Assembly (NCBI GenBank): GCA_034766995.1
Contig: CM068315.1
Coordinates: 20,198,344-20,262,343 of the forward strand
Direction: 5' to 3'
Length of the DNA stretch: 64,000 bases
DNA from: Acanthacorydalis orientalis
Taxonomy: Eukaryota; Arthropoda; Insecta; Megaloptera; Corydalidae
Below the pieces are notes generated by a model that had not been told where the DNA came from, did no database searches, and saw nothing but the letters and a program-made list of their open reading frames with translations. Both the position numbers and the translations under genes were made by a program. Within the stretch, counting starts at the first letter, position 1; every line of letters begins with the position of its first letter. Positions 1 to 12,481 of the stretch are shown one piece after another.

Positions 1-2401
1 GAAGGTGAGTTAGTTATTATAAATTGATAATGATCAATCAAAATCACAAACATAATAGAATTTTTATTGCATGTGTTTCAGGATTGAATATACTTTTTGA
101 TAACTTATATGGTATAAAACTTGTTAACGTCGACCCACAACCCGGTGAATTATGGTTTCCTGATGTATATAAACTTGAAGTGGTCCATGAAAATGAAGGA
201 CTGCTTGGTTATATATATTGTGACTTTTATGAACGTGAGAAAAAATCAAATCAAGACTGTCATTATACAATTCAAGGTGGAAAACTACTTAAGGATGCTA
301 CTTATCAAGTGAGCCTATTGTGCATTTTTTCATTTATCTTAAAGGTATTCATTGCACATTTTGTTACAGAAACCTATAGTTGTTGTTATGTTAAATTTAC
401 CATCACTGCGTTGGTCACGTCCAGCATTGCTAACGCCCAGTATGGTAGATACATTGTTTCATGAAATGGGACATGCGATGCATTCAATGCTTGGTAGAAC
501 ACTTTATCAACATGTAACTGGTACACGTTGCAGCACAGATTTTGCCGAAGTGCCTTCGATTTTAATGGAGTACTTTTCATCAGACCCGAGAGTACTTAGT
601 ACGTTTGCAAAACATTTTCAAACTCAAGACCCAATGCCAAATGAAATGGTTTCGAGACTGTGTGCTTCAAAACAGTTATTTTCTGCAAGTGAAACGCAGA
701 TGCAGGTAAATTGTTTTTACTATATGTAGCCAGTTTAAAATTGTTAACACTCAATCTGAAGAAAAAATTATTTCTGTGTATATACATAACACAAATTTTA
801 TTAAATTTATTTATTAAAAATATAATTATAATCATCATCATCAGCTTCTGTCAATCCACTGCTGGATAAAGGCGTCTTCCATGATTTTCTATTTTGTACA
901 ATTCAATGCCCCTTCCACTGATTTCCAATAAAAATTTTAATTTCCTTATCCCACCTGTTCATTGGCTTCTTTCTTGGTCTTTTTATATTTCGTAGTTTCT
1001 AGTTAATAATTTCTGTTGTCCATCGATTGTCTTCTTTTCTTGCAACTTGCCTCGCCCATTTCCATTTCAGATTTTACTCTTCTTATTACATCTGTGACTC
1101 CTGTCTGTTTTTGTATCCATTCTATTCTTTTTCTTTCTCTTCTTGTTATTCCTAGCATGCATCTTTCCCTATTTTTCTGTATTGTTTGGATTTAAATATC
1201 GAGGTGTTTTATCCAAATGAGCTCCATTCCATTTTTATTCTCCTGTTTACTTCTTCAGTAAATGATCCATCTTTGTTAATAAGCTGGTCTAAATAGACGT
1301 ACTTCAAACTTATTCTATTTCTGTTCATCGGTCAACTGTCAATTTTCTTCGGGTAGATAAATGCATTGGACATTTTTGTTGTTGTGGGGTTCATGTTTAG
1401 GCCATTTTTTGACTGGCAACATCTATTCTTTTATCCTCTTTTGTAGCTCTTCCAGAGTACTTGTGATGATAACGATATCATCAGCAAACCGGAGGTGACT
1501 TCATTTTTTGCATTTTATTTTGATTTCGTTGTCCTTCCAGTTGAGTGATTTCAACACTTCTTCTAATACCTTTATACCTTTCTGGATTTTTATCTTCTTT
1601 GTTTTTTCCTGAAGCTTCATTGTCAAAGTTACGTTCTTGTAGATGTTATCTAGCAATTTGATGTACGTGTCCTGTACGCCCTGGTTCTTCAATGCAGATA
1701 TGACCGATTATGTGATAATAGAGTCGAAAGCCTTTTCATAGTCTATGAATCCAAGACACACCGGTATTTGGTATTCATTTGATCAGCTAATTTCTTCCCT
1801 AGCTACCTGAATGTAATCTGTTGTACTAAATCCGCTTCGAAATCTTGCTTGTTTCCTTGACTGCAAAATCTAATTATAATGAACTGTAAACATTATACAC
1901 CTTAAATTAATTTTTAGCCTATATTTTTAGTTATTCTACTCAGCACTTGATCACCATTATCATTCAAGTTTACTGAAGCCGGGTCAGACTACACAAATTT
2001 TAGAAGAAATTCAGAAAACATATTACAGTCTTCCTTATGTACCTAATACGGTAATAAAGTAATAAATTTGTTTACATATACATATATTAAATAATACTTA
2101 ATTTTAGGCATGGCAATTAAGGTTCAGTCATTTAATCGGGTACGGAGCGAGATATTATTCGTACTTGATATCCAAAGCAGTCGCATCATGGATCTGGCAA
2201 GCTTATTTTTTCAAAGAACCTTTAAATCGTGAATCTGGTGAGCGGTTTCGATCAGAGTGCTTAGCACATGGAGGAGGGAAACCACCACGCAGAATGATGG
2301 CTGATTTGTTGAAAAAAGAAATAACACCGCATGATCTTGTTGAATCATTAATTTCAGAAATTGATATGAAACAGATAAATATGAATAAATTCAATATTTG
2401 A
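1..2401 (+). CDS. MIPEP: Mitochondrial intermediate peptidase, 3' part of gene (five visible exons)
   Basis: Family M3 zinc oligopeptidase of the mitochondrial matrix, which trims an octapeptide from imported precursors after the main processing peptidase. Exons by GT-AG and phase: 1-4 (end of an exon cut by the window edge), 82-308, 370-705, 1931-2050, 2108-2401 (TGA at 2399-2401); all joins stay in frame. Seen: the metal motif HEMGH at 460-474, followed by [14 protein letters not shown], which holds the third zinc ligand and is typical of MIPEP. Exon four continues with [11 protein letters not shown] and SLPYVPNT, and exon five with [17 protein letters not shown] and LAHGGGKPP. This order matches the C-terminal half of animal MIPEP rather than thimet oligopeptidase. 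The N-terminal half and transit peptide lie left of the window. The 1225-bp intron 706-1930 holds a dead reverse transcriptase. The gene is convergent with virilizer. Confidence 0.93.
838..1862 (-). mobile_element. Decayed non-LTR retrotransposon (reverse transcriptase) in MIPEP intron
   Basis: On the minus strand the segment encodes broken reverse transcriptase. Around 1720-1745 it reads like [14 protein letters not shown], then 1501-1692 reads [18 protein letters not shown]..., and at about 1470-1490 the catalytic box reads [18 protein letters not shown]. The part between the last two blocks is shortened, so the usual RQGD-type motif is missing. The 3' end, near 838-880, has the CCACTGCTGG stretch and a (ATGATG)n-like tail often seen at the end of insect LINEs. 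It is antisense to MIPEP and sits wholly in the intron. The clade (RTE-like or related) is uncertain. Clearly dead. Confidence 0.75.
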
Positions 2402-3746
2402 TTATTGATCTGTAATTAAATTGATGTAAATTTTTGAAATAGAATATTTTTAATGAAAACAACAATAAACATAAGTAATCAAATACTTTTCAGACCTTTT
2501 ATGGAAATAATGAAAGATGAAAAACTGATTAAATAATTATTTGTGCTATCATTGTAGGAATAAATGTAATAAATTTAGACAGATACCATATATAAGTTCA
2601 TATAATTTTGTCCACATAGATCAAGAATAAAACATACTTTGTCTTGTCTATTCCATTTAGAGTGAGATTGTCAATAACTATATACATAAATAATTAGTTG
2701 TAAAGATAATTTTATAGGTATTCATAATTACAGTTTCATCTTTTCTGATGTAATATTTTTGTAAACATCTTTATCAGCATTAAAATAGAATAAATGCAGC
2801 ATTTCAAACAGAAATTGTTAAGACAGAAAGTGAGATTTGATTTTCAAAGAAACGTCATCTTCATTTCATTAGTACAAAATGTACTTAGTAGTACCACTGT
2901 ATTTTGTAACCCTTTTACTAGACTAAAATATTTTTGCCCTTGCATGTACTGTTTAAAATTTTCAATATACTTCTGATAAAGATCATCAATTATTCATAAC
3001 ATTACATTTCATATTCATTTCACCTTATCATATTAGTTTTACTTGTTTATACTCTAAATATAATAAATCTGTAGGAAAAAATATTTGCACTTCTTTTAAT
3101 TTTTTATTTGGAATTTTTAGAGTGAAATTATCAGCGTATTAATATTATGTTTATAATTGTAATTATGAATTTTTTTTATTAAAAGATTCTGCTTAATTTA
3201 ATGTATATCAATGAATTTGGTGCATGATGGAATACGTATCATTTTAGTGACAATTTAAAATGAAAATAATTTATGGTGTTTATAAATGTGCATTTAATTA
3301 AAAGTAGATATATATTTATTACTGTTACTGAATGAAAGTAAATAAAGATTATTTGCAAATTATATTTACCAATTTAAAAAGATCAGTATATTTAATATCT
3401 AGTATTTTTATATACATTACGTACTAGAAAATGATTATAATTTAAATATAAAGTAAACAACATTTTTATTATAATAAAATCTATATTGATCAAAATGTAA
3501 AATAAAACCTAGTGCAATACTTTCCTATAAAGTCAAATTTGATTCTAAATTTTTCTGTTTCGTTATAATCGTCCAAACATAAAATCTTCACGGTTTTAAA
3601 TAAAAGAAATCAAACATTTTCTTTCAAAATTTGTAATGATGATTTTATATTGTTTAATTTATTTGATACTATACTATAAATTCGATACTATAAATTATTT
3701 TGAAATATTTGATGCAATCTGATAATCATTTTTTAAGAGTTTGTTT
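2402..3746. other. Convergent intergenic space between MIPEP and virilizer
   Basis: AT-rich, without a credible ORF. It must hold both 3' UTRs: AATAAA-like signals for the plus strand occur at about 2459-2570, and TTTATT (minus-strand AATAAA) near 3464. No repeat with recognisable ends was seen. Confidence 0.5.
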
Positions 3747-6700
3747 TTATCGGGGAAACGTTCTTACATGTCTGATCGGCATTGTTTCCCTTAATCTAAG
3801 AATTCCACGACCTCTTGAACCTCTTGTTGAAAAATGTGTTGGTGTATCAGTCGCTACGCGAAAATGTTGCGGTGCTGCAGAAACAATCGTCTCGCTTAAA
3901 TGCGCACCCGGCCAAATCGGAGTTCCTCGACCACTAAAAAGAAACCGAAATCATGTAGACCATAATCGTTAATCACAAAAAGATTAATATTTAGTTTACA
4001 TCTGTCGATAGTGTGCGCCTCGTTCTGGAGATACAAATGTTCTACCCCTTCCTCTGCTCGTACCACGTACACTCATGATTTCTCTACTCAATTTGTTATA
4101 TCCTGTCGGACCAGTCGGCTGGGCACCACATGTCTCAAGTGCAACAAAATCATCTACATGTAAAGATGGAGGTCTCGACGTGTTAGGAGGTCGAGAACGA
4201 AATGGATCTCCTCGCTGCGGAACGGTTCTTGTGAAGCCTCGACCACGTACTGGTGTAACTAAATTATAAGGAACTTTTGGATTGTTTTTTGTGAAAAATA
4301 CATTTTTTTTAATTACCAAAAGGTCTCTTGTTGATTTTATCCGAATCGTATGTGCTGGCATCGAGTACACCTCTTTTTACCTTTAACTGATCAACCGATA
4401 CCTGATCAGGAGTCCCTAAACGTGTCACACGACATATTTTTTCGGTTTCACGACATAAATTAACATCGGTAGGTAACAATTGTCGACAAAGTTCTGACAA
4501 ATCACAAGGTACCTGTAATGAATTCATACAGAAACATATTTATTTGAGTTTATTATTTTAATACAAATAAAAACACTTACTTGCTCAACATCTGTTTCAC
4601 CTTCATCTGCAGGCGCTGATAACCAATACATAGCAGATAATCTATCATCAGTAACATCTGAACTCAGTGTGAACACTGGTCTTGAACTGAACTGAACCAA
4701 TAATTGTTCAGACAGAGGTAAAATAGGTTCTACAAAAGCTTCCTTAGATTCCTGTGAAGATGTAACCCCATTTATTAGTTGTATCATACTGGATAGAGCT
4801 TCAGATATACTTTCTAAACCTTCATCTTCAATAGCGATTGCCTGAAAATTGGAAATAGATTTATTAAACATATACACGTACTTAAGTGACAAAGTACCTT
4901 CAACATCTCATCCAATTTCAGTAATGGATGCTTCTGCGGTTCTACTTCTGATGGAATTTTTTCATTATCTTCAAGATCATAGCCAAGCAAAATTCGCACC
5001 TCCGCAGTAGTCATAACAGCTGACCTCGGCGTGAACATTAAAACTTGTTCTGGTTCAATATACTCAACCGAAACACACATTTTTAAGAATTCTAGCATTG
5101 CACTCAAAGTTGCAAGACAATCAGCATTATCTTTCGAGAAGTTCGTACAAAATTTTTCGAACAAAGTTCGTAAAGGTTGGCTTCTTTTCTCAAGAGATGT
5201 GCGTAAATGATAGAATCCATAGTCATGTTCGGTCAGTAAAATAAATGTACGCACTATAGGCAGTATTGTCGTATAAGCACTTTCGGTCGATGTCATATGG
5301 TCAATCAAGGCAGAAATGAACGTGAGCAAAACATCTTTTGGTGGAAGTGCATCGCTTAAGTAAACATCAGATGGAACCTCAATTTTGCCATCGATATTCT
5401 GTGTCAATGTTATTTCACTGTCACACAAACTCTGTATGATGCTGACAACACATTCTTGGGCCTGCACATGAGTATTAGTCTCATCTTGGAACTTAAGAAT
5501 ATCACAGAAAAGATCGATGAGAGCTGGATATTTGTCATCACCTTTAGCGGCACTAGAACAATTCGGACGAATTAAGTATGCTACTGCGCATTTGATTGCA
5601 CCGTGCGTCATTAGACTAGCAAGAAAGTTGAGTAATCTTGCAATATGACTTGAGCAAGGTTCACGCCCACTATCATCAAACTTTGATACGAGTGCAGTGA
5701 GAATTGTATCTAAAATACCTCTGCAAATTGTTAATGCTGTATTTGCCGCTAGATCAGATAGCTGTATGCAAACCCTACGTAATAGATGTAATAATGGTTG
5801 ATAACTCGATGCAATCAATGTATCGATAAGTTCCTGTATGTTTGCTCCTTGTGCGTGTAGATGCGCCGACCACAATTTCCTCGAATTAACAGTTCTTTGT
5901 ATTTCATCATCGTTGAGTGGTACCTTCGTTTGAATCGGAAACGGAAGCGGTAATAATTCTGAAAAGATCAACAGCCCTGGTATGAATCTGTACGGAGCAG
6001 TCGTGACAAACCGTACAATTTCACCGACCGTCAATGTCCATAACGATTTATTTGGCGATTCGTTCTCGCTTGCTTCGTCACTGACCGGTTGCGTATATGC
6101 GAGCAATGTCTCGACGACATCCTTACAGACCTTACGTGCATAGAAATATAGTAATGATGATGGAGGAAAAGCAAACATAAGCGTGTATGTACGCAAAAGA
6201 ATTGGAACAGCTGTCAAATCTTTGAAACGCGTATTTCTGCACAAAATCACTTCTGTCAGCATTCGTCTTACAAGTCGAACACATAAATAAACAGTCGCGA
6301 CTATTCGTGCACCACGACTAGATACAAACGTTGTCGTGTGTAAGTTTGGTTGTTCGTAATGATCACATATCTTTGTTAAAATCGTTGTCAAATTCGCTAC
6401 ACCATCCCGTGAATATAACTGTAATATAACGTGCTTATACTTAAGCTCTACACATTCAACTTGTGTGTCAGTGGACCGTACATCTTCGTGTGGTGCGATG
6501 CCGAGCCGGTGCAATATTCTTAGTGTCGTAACAAGACTCTCTGGAAACTTTGTAACCTCATCTATTGATTTTTTAATAATTTCACAAAGTGGAGAAATAT
6601 CCTCATATGCGAATACATTTGGATTTTCGAGTGGTTTTAGATACAGACCGATATCGACAAGTTTTGCGCATGTCGATGGTTCAAACCGTTCACTGTGATT

Positions 6701-9700
6701 TGAAATTCTCAACAGTGTCTTCCCATATGTTTCAAGGTAACGAACATCAGGAGCAAGAGCCACTGTTGCAGCAATCAAATCAATTGCATAACTAACACCT
6801 GGTGATTTTTTTAATCTTTCTATTCGTACTGCATCGTTCTCACTCTTTGGCTCGTAATCGATCGCATCGATAAAACCAAGCAACGGTTCGATTCTACCTG
6901 GCACGCTTAACACCTCAGCGACAGCCAGTTTGCCGATATTCGAAAACGTTAAGCAATACAACGCATGTAGATGATCGAGAATCTCGTGTGCATTACAGTC
7001 ACGGTCGTGTTTCTTCGAAAGATCAGCAATTGCATCGATGTGATAAACAGCCTGCAGTTTATATGATAAGCAAAGCCCCACGTACGGTGCACGCGAAAAC
7101 TGTGCATCGTCCTCACTTGAACACGATTGTAATAAACAACGAACAATCACATTGATAACATCAATGTTTTCCGTTAGATAATTCAAGCCATACTCATGTT
7201 TCGAAAACTCTATTAATAATTCAAACACACCACTTGTCACTGTCGAAAAATTTCCGCAAGTTCTGTGAAGAATAAACATCAGAAAATTTTCAAGCAAATT
7301 GTGGATTTCGAAAAATCGAAACGCAATGTGTTCGATATCACGTTCACGTGAAACCTCAAATTGTGCAGACACAGGCAGGAAACGTTTTGGCTGTGACATA
7401 GAAAAAGGACCATCTCGATAAATTTTTAACACTCGATCGAGCAACATACCAACAGCCTCGACTTCCTCCTCTGGAATTTCAGTGCAACGGTCTTCATTTT
7501 CATCGATAAGCGATCTATTTTCATGCCACGTCGAAACCTTCTCATCGATCTCATTCAAAATTTCATACAAATGTAATTTATTAAGCAGTGAATTGATTGC
7601 AAATTTCGCTCTTGCCGATGGATTTCTTCGTAATATATTCAATAATTTTCGATAACAGCCAGACGAAACGAATCCGTCCACTCCAATCTTTGTTCTTAAC
7701 GTTGAATCCAATGCTCTCAATATCATCAGTTTTATCGATAATGCCATATACTCAGTCTCATAGAGCATAAATAGTACACTATGTACATCGATCCCATTTT
7801 TCAATAGAGTCTCTACTGCACCCATATGCGAACAAAATGATTCTACAAGCCTAATACCACACTTAATGTGACGAATTTTAAAACCCGGCTGTGGCTGAGA
7901 CAATGCGTATTCGAAATTCAAACCAATTTCAACCGATTTTATTAAACTTTCCACGACACAAACGCCATCTGCATAGTTCTGGTTTGTTACCACAAAACTA
8001 ACATCTTTTGAATCACGACCCTTTAAGAATGTGTATATCTCGAGTACAAATCCAAACCCGACGTCATGAAGAAGCAACGATGGTACCTTATCGATCGTCT
8101 CAACCCAACGTTCCTTTATTTCATCTGCCAATTCATCGAAGCGTACTTGTTTTAGTTTTTCTATATAAGGTTCGACTAAATTCAAAATTTTTCTTAGATT
8201 TTCCCCATTTTCAGAAAGATACCCATCGATTTTAAGAGTCAATTCCGCTTCTTTCTCAGTCCTCCGTTCATCATCATCATCTTTTAATATCAAATTGTCT
8301 TTAATTGCACTAACAAGTGATGGTTTTAAATACTGCTGTAAATCAGCTGTGAATGGATTAAATAACTTTATCAAATCATCATTATTAATATAACCACTAT
8401 AATCATAATCAAGATCTGGAAACTGTTCATTTTCATCACAGATTTCTTCATCACTTAATATAGGTTCAAATTGTTCAACGTCGAGTAAATCTTCCGCATG
8501 AGCACTCGGCGAGTTCGACGGAGTCACTTTCGTTGCGTTTGTATTTTTTCGTTTTATATCGGCATCGTTCTTCGATTCGAGCGTACCTCCATCGATGTTA
8601 TCGCAAGTTTCCTTTTCATTTTTAATGCTGTCTGGTTCGGTCACTCCGACGATTTCTTCTTCCGATATCGACTCGACATCGCCCGGAGACAAATCTTTTG
8701 CATCACCGTGCGGTGTCCGAGGACGCTTCGAAACGACGATAGGTGGCGTTCTAGGCCTTTTTCGTGGCTCATCACGATCATATGACGGCTCACGCATTCT
8801 CTTGTACGAATCTTGATGTTTTCCATACCTGTCCCACTCTTTGTCTCTGTTGTATTCACCACCATCTGATCTGTCACGATGTCGTGTCTCATATTCACTA
8901 TCACGATCCCTATAATCTCTAGCATCACGGTCACCACTATGTGATCTCGAAAAGTTTCGTTCGCAACGTGCATGTTCTCTCTCAGATGACGGCCTACGGG
9001 TCTCGCTTCGATCCCAATCCGAATCCGGATGATATGCGCGAGGATCTTTCGGTGTATCAGACCCATAATATTCATGATATTCTTGGGCGTACTGCTGTTC
9101 CGGTGGTTGTGGGTAATTCTGTGGAGCACCATAAGACACGGTTGCTGGTTGAGGATATTCCATTTGAACAGGAGTCATGTCGACAGGTTGTTGCGGTGGC
9201 CATGCTGGTTCGACAGGAGGTGCAGTTGTCAAAATCTGTGGTTCGGCCGGTATCGAAGTCGTCTGTGGAGGAATTGCAGGTGTTTGTCCAGTGTTCGCCA
9301 TCTGTTCTGCAATCACTCTCGTGAGCGTGCCGTAAACGGCAAGCGTTATTGTCGTATACCATCCTATAAAAAAAAGTAATAAAATCACACGTTAAAAACA
9401 ACCAATGCAATAAACTATACCTCTAAGTACGAGACCGTCAGTCGGTATCTGTCTTGTATTTGAATCTGTAGCAGAACATTCTAAATGTATACAACCATTT
9501 TGGTTATATTCGAAACCTCCAAGGCTTTCGAACGTACTCGCTCCAGGCTTGCCGAGATAATTAACAAAGAATTCTATATTAAATTGACTCGGATTCGTTG
9601 CACCTAACCTTACACCACCTGGGAAATCGGCTTGTACGCGAGCACCTAATGGGATTATTCGTACCTCTGATATATAAACAGGCTTCGTAAACTGTACTAA

Positions 9701-9848
9701 ATCCAAATTAAGTTCCTAAAAAAAACAACATTCGCTTATTCTAACCACTCTCTTATCGGCGCACAGTCAATTAAATAACAATGTTATATACTTCGCTATT
9801 ATCATGAGAAAACGTATCGAAAAACAATAATTCTATTTGATCAGACAT
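3747..9848 (-). CDS. vir: Virilizer (VIRMA/KIAA1429), m6A methyltransferase complex scaffold, complete
   Basis: Nuclear scaffold of the METTL3-METTL14-WTAP m6A writer; in flies it is needed for Sxl/tra splicing and sex determination. Exons (minus strand): 9792-9848 (ATG at 9846-9848), 9421-9715, 4898-9363, 4581-4841, 4317-4512, 4000-4258, 3747-3933 (TAA 3747-3749). The total is 5721 bp, 1906 aa, and all phases close. The N-terminus reads MSDQIELLFFDTFSHDNSE then ELNLDLVQF, with KPVYISEVRIIPLGARVQAD, the family's signature. An RD/RS-rich, probably disordered stretch lies at about residues 220-320, an acidic one at 405-445, then a long helical-repeat body. The C-terminus is rich in RG (RGRGFTR, SRGRGRTF, RGSRGRGIL). 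The 4466-bp third exon is unusually long. Length fits insect Vir. Introns are 56-76 bp. For exon six the acceptor at 4259 was chosen because the alternative at 4274 would leave a 43-bp intron. Confidence 0.96.
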
Positions 9849-10603
9849 CTTTGGGGTATTGTAGTTTGTTGTGTATATTTAACATAAATATTTTCAAAGA
9901 TAAAACTTCTATTTTCATCTCAATAATTGTTGAATGTTGACATAATGGCGATCCTCGTTTCATATAACTATCTTTTTTTATACATACATGCGATAAATGC
10001 ATAATTTTAAATGGCACGAGTGAAATAGATATATAAATTAAATAGACTCTAAAACATTTTAATAATTATAACTCTGCTTTATCCCACAGCTTCACAATTT
10101 TTTTTGTTAGAAATATCTTTAAGTATTTTTTTATTTTCATGGATTACTACATGGAAGTAGCAATTGACCGTAATGACTTTTCTAATGAATATGTCGACTA
10201 GTGCTAAAACTTGCACGTGGTGCAACTAGGTACCGAACACAAGGCTTATGATTTGTTTCAGGAATCAAGTACATTGTTAAGTTTAACTGAAACTAACAAA
10301 TTATGATGGAACGAGAAACACGGACCGGAAAACTTCAGGTACATCAAAAGACTACGTCCTCTTTCCGATCTGTTTTCTGTGTCCCACATCTTTGCTGGAC
10401 GCCACTGTTCGCGTCCAGCAACCAGAATCTTTTGTATTTGCAATATGGGTTAGCATTATTAGCAAAGCGCTCTTATCAACGCATTGCCATTGTGTTCCGC
10501 TATTCTATGCAAATTTTGGTCCTGTTAAGTGACAAACTCTTCTATCGTCTGGAGACGAAGGTCCTAACTAACATTACTTAGCGTTTACTTTATGGGAACT
10601 TAA
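9849..10603. other. Virilizer upstream region, no gene recognised
   Basis: It should hold the vir promoter and 5' UTR. The part 10160-10560 is less AT-rich than its surroundings but has only short ORFs without family features. No TATA box or known element can be defended. Confidence 0.4.
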
Positions 10604-11751
10604 GGGGGTCTTCTAGTGTAGACATGTTACATGTTACAAAAAATATGTCTGCAAAATAATTTTCTCAAATTTAAAGAACTGACGAAGTTAGAGCACTTTA
10701 AAGAGAGTGGCTCACAGATTTCACCACTGAGCGCGACACATGCTAAACAATAGCTCTTTAGGCTAGCAATAATTATTCGTATTTCCCGTTCTAGAAAAAT
10801 TTAAATCCGTTGTCATGAAGTTTTATAAGTGCGAGTGCTCTTATCAACTAATCAATTCGAGTCCATTTCTGAACAATGCATAGTGGGGTCGAAGTCATCG
10901 ACATAGCGACGTATTTAACCGTCGGTATCTTCTACGAAAGATTTGGATCTATTTTGAAGATTTTATTCGAAATGAGCGTGACGATCGGACAAGAGGCCCA
11001 GCGGCACGTTGACTCCCGGGACACTTGTAGAGTTCAGCGCTCCGAGCAACGGGTTAGTGATGTGGTCAAAAGGGGCAGATTACAACGTAGAGAAGACAGA
11101 GCGATTCAGCAAGATTATTAGAGAAGGAGGAAGGTCCTCTGTATGGTCCTAGGCTGGCGGATTAATCGTAAATACAATTATCTTCATAAAATCGGTGCAC
11201 AAGACTTTATACGCGTTTTCCTCAAGATCGTGTTTTTTGGAACTGTTCACAGAATATTTCAAGTTTAATTTATAATATCATATATAGTTTGCGTGTACAG
11301 CTTCATCAGATGTGTCGCTATCGTGCCTGCCAATATTATCTAAAAAAAATTTTAATAACATTTATAGCCATTGAAATAGATGAAAAAGTGGTAAAAATCA
11401 CTACTAATATTTCAAAGTGCTGTAATTTCTACAATTTTCATATTTTTATTTCGAATTTGCTACTTACGATAGCCAAGTTCATACCAATTAAGAAATATTT
11501 TGATTTTTATGTTTCAAATGCACAAAAAAAAAACGATGACCTGTAAACTTTGCGGAAAAATATTTTTTACGGATCTAAATCGACGACTACAGGGCCACCG
11601 CATTTAAATATTTTTCATGAAAAAATTTGTACATGTTTCCAAAAGATGAATAAATACATATGTAAAAAGAACATGATAAAAAACTTCATTGGTTATATGT
11701 AAAAATCTCGAAAAGGCCTCAAAAATAAGCGCGTTACACTAGAACGCCCCC
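10604..11751. mobile_element. TTAA-type (piggyBac-like) non-autonomous element, about 1.15 kb
   Basis: The left end is TTAA (10600-10603) followed by GGGGGTCTTCTAGTGTA. The right end, read on the minus strand, is TTAT then GGGGGCGTTCTAGTGTA. So the terminal inverted repeats are about 17 bp with two mismatches, and the target site is TTAA with one changed base on the right. The interior has no transposase ORF. The assignment to a TTAA-targeting superfamily rests only on ends and target site. Confidence 0.6.
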
Positions 11752-11755
11752 ATAA

Positions 11756-12481
11756 TGCAATCCATTCTGACGTTAACGAGCTCAGCTTGTTTGTATATCA
11801 CTACTCCATTAAAAAGATTGTACTTGTTCTATAACAAAGTATTGTGTTTCATCATTGATGTGCACTTTATTATTCGAAAACGTATTCTTTATTCAGAACT
11901 TAATTTTTCGACATACAAAGAGTTCGTCATCCGGCTTGCTATCGAATTATATAGTTGCATTAAAAACAGTAAAAATGCGCTGGTATGCACTCTGCAGTTA
12001 TGACCCCTGCACTCCGCATTTCCAGTAAAAATAACCGAAGTTACTAGTATAAGACTATAAAGTAAAGATCATAACGGATAAAACTGGTAAAACAATAAAA
12101 GGCCGTGACATACTATCGCGCCTGGAGTTCCCCTTCCTTTCCGTGATTCAAATCAGCTCCACGAGGTCTCTCCGTAAAGATCGATATAATTACCCAAAGC
12201 ACATACACAATTAGTTAAAGAATGGATTTTATATAACACACCATACACTTTAAGAACACCATCGCAGTGGAGAAATTGAGAGAAAGTTAAGAGTTCATGA
12301 AATTTCAAGCAAAGAAACGTTAAAAAATAAAATTAGATAAGTTTGGGAGAGTAATCAAGGCTAGCAGTGGTCCAACAAAATACTAAATTTAATTTAAACA
12401 TTAAGAAGTCAAACATATTCTACTTAAATGTACGAAATACTTTTGCGATGTAATTTTGTAAACTTAAATACAATTTATTTT
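11756..12481. other. Intergenic, no gene seen
   Basis: Short ORFs only (for example 11755-12003 on plus) with low-complexity, AT-driven translations. The part 12110-12190 is a little richer in GC, but nothing is recognised. Confidence 0.4.

Noticed and set aside
3700..3972. Plus-strand ORF of 90 codons
   Set aside because: It is the shadow of the last virilizer exon, whose minus-strand reading splices in phase and has the RG-rich tail.
4259..4273. Alternative acceptor CCAAAAG in virilizer intron 5
   Set aside because: It keeps the frame but would leave an intron of 43 bp, below the size seen elsewhere in this gene.
8498..9379. Several long plus-strand ORFs inside virilizer
   Set aside because: Shadows of the large minus-strand exon, produced by its repetitive RD/RS and Pro/Gln codons.
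9364..9388. ATG at 9388 as the virilizer start
   Set aside because: The bases before 9363 are intron (acceptor TTTATAG). Two upstream exons with the conserved N-terminus splice in phase.
10258..10581. ORFs on both strands upstream of virilizer
   Set aside because: They overlap antisense to each other with no family features, splice support or start context.
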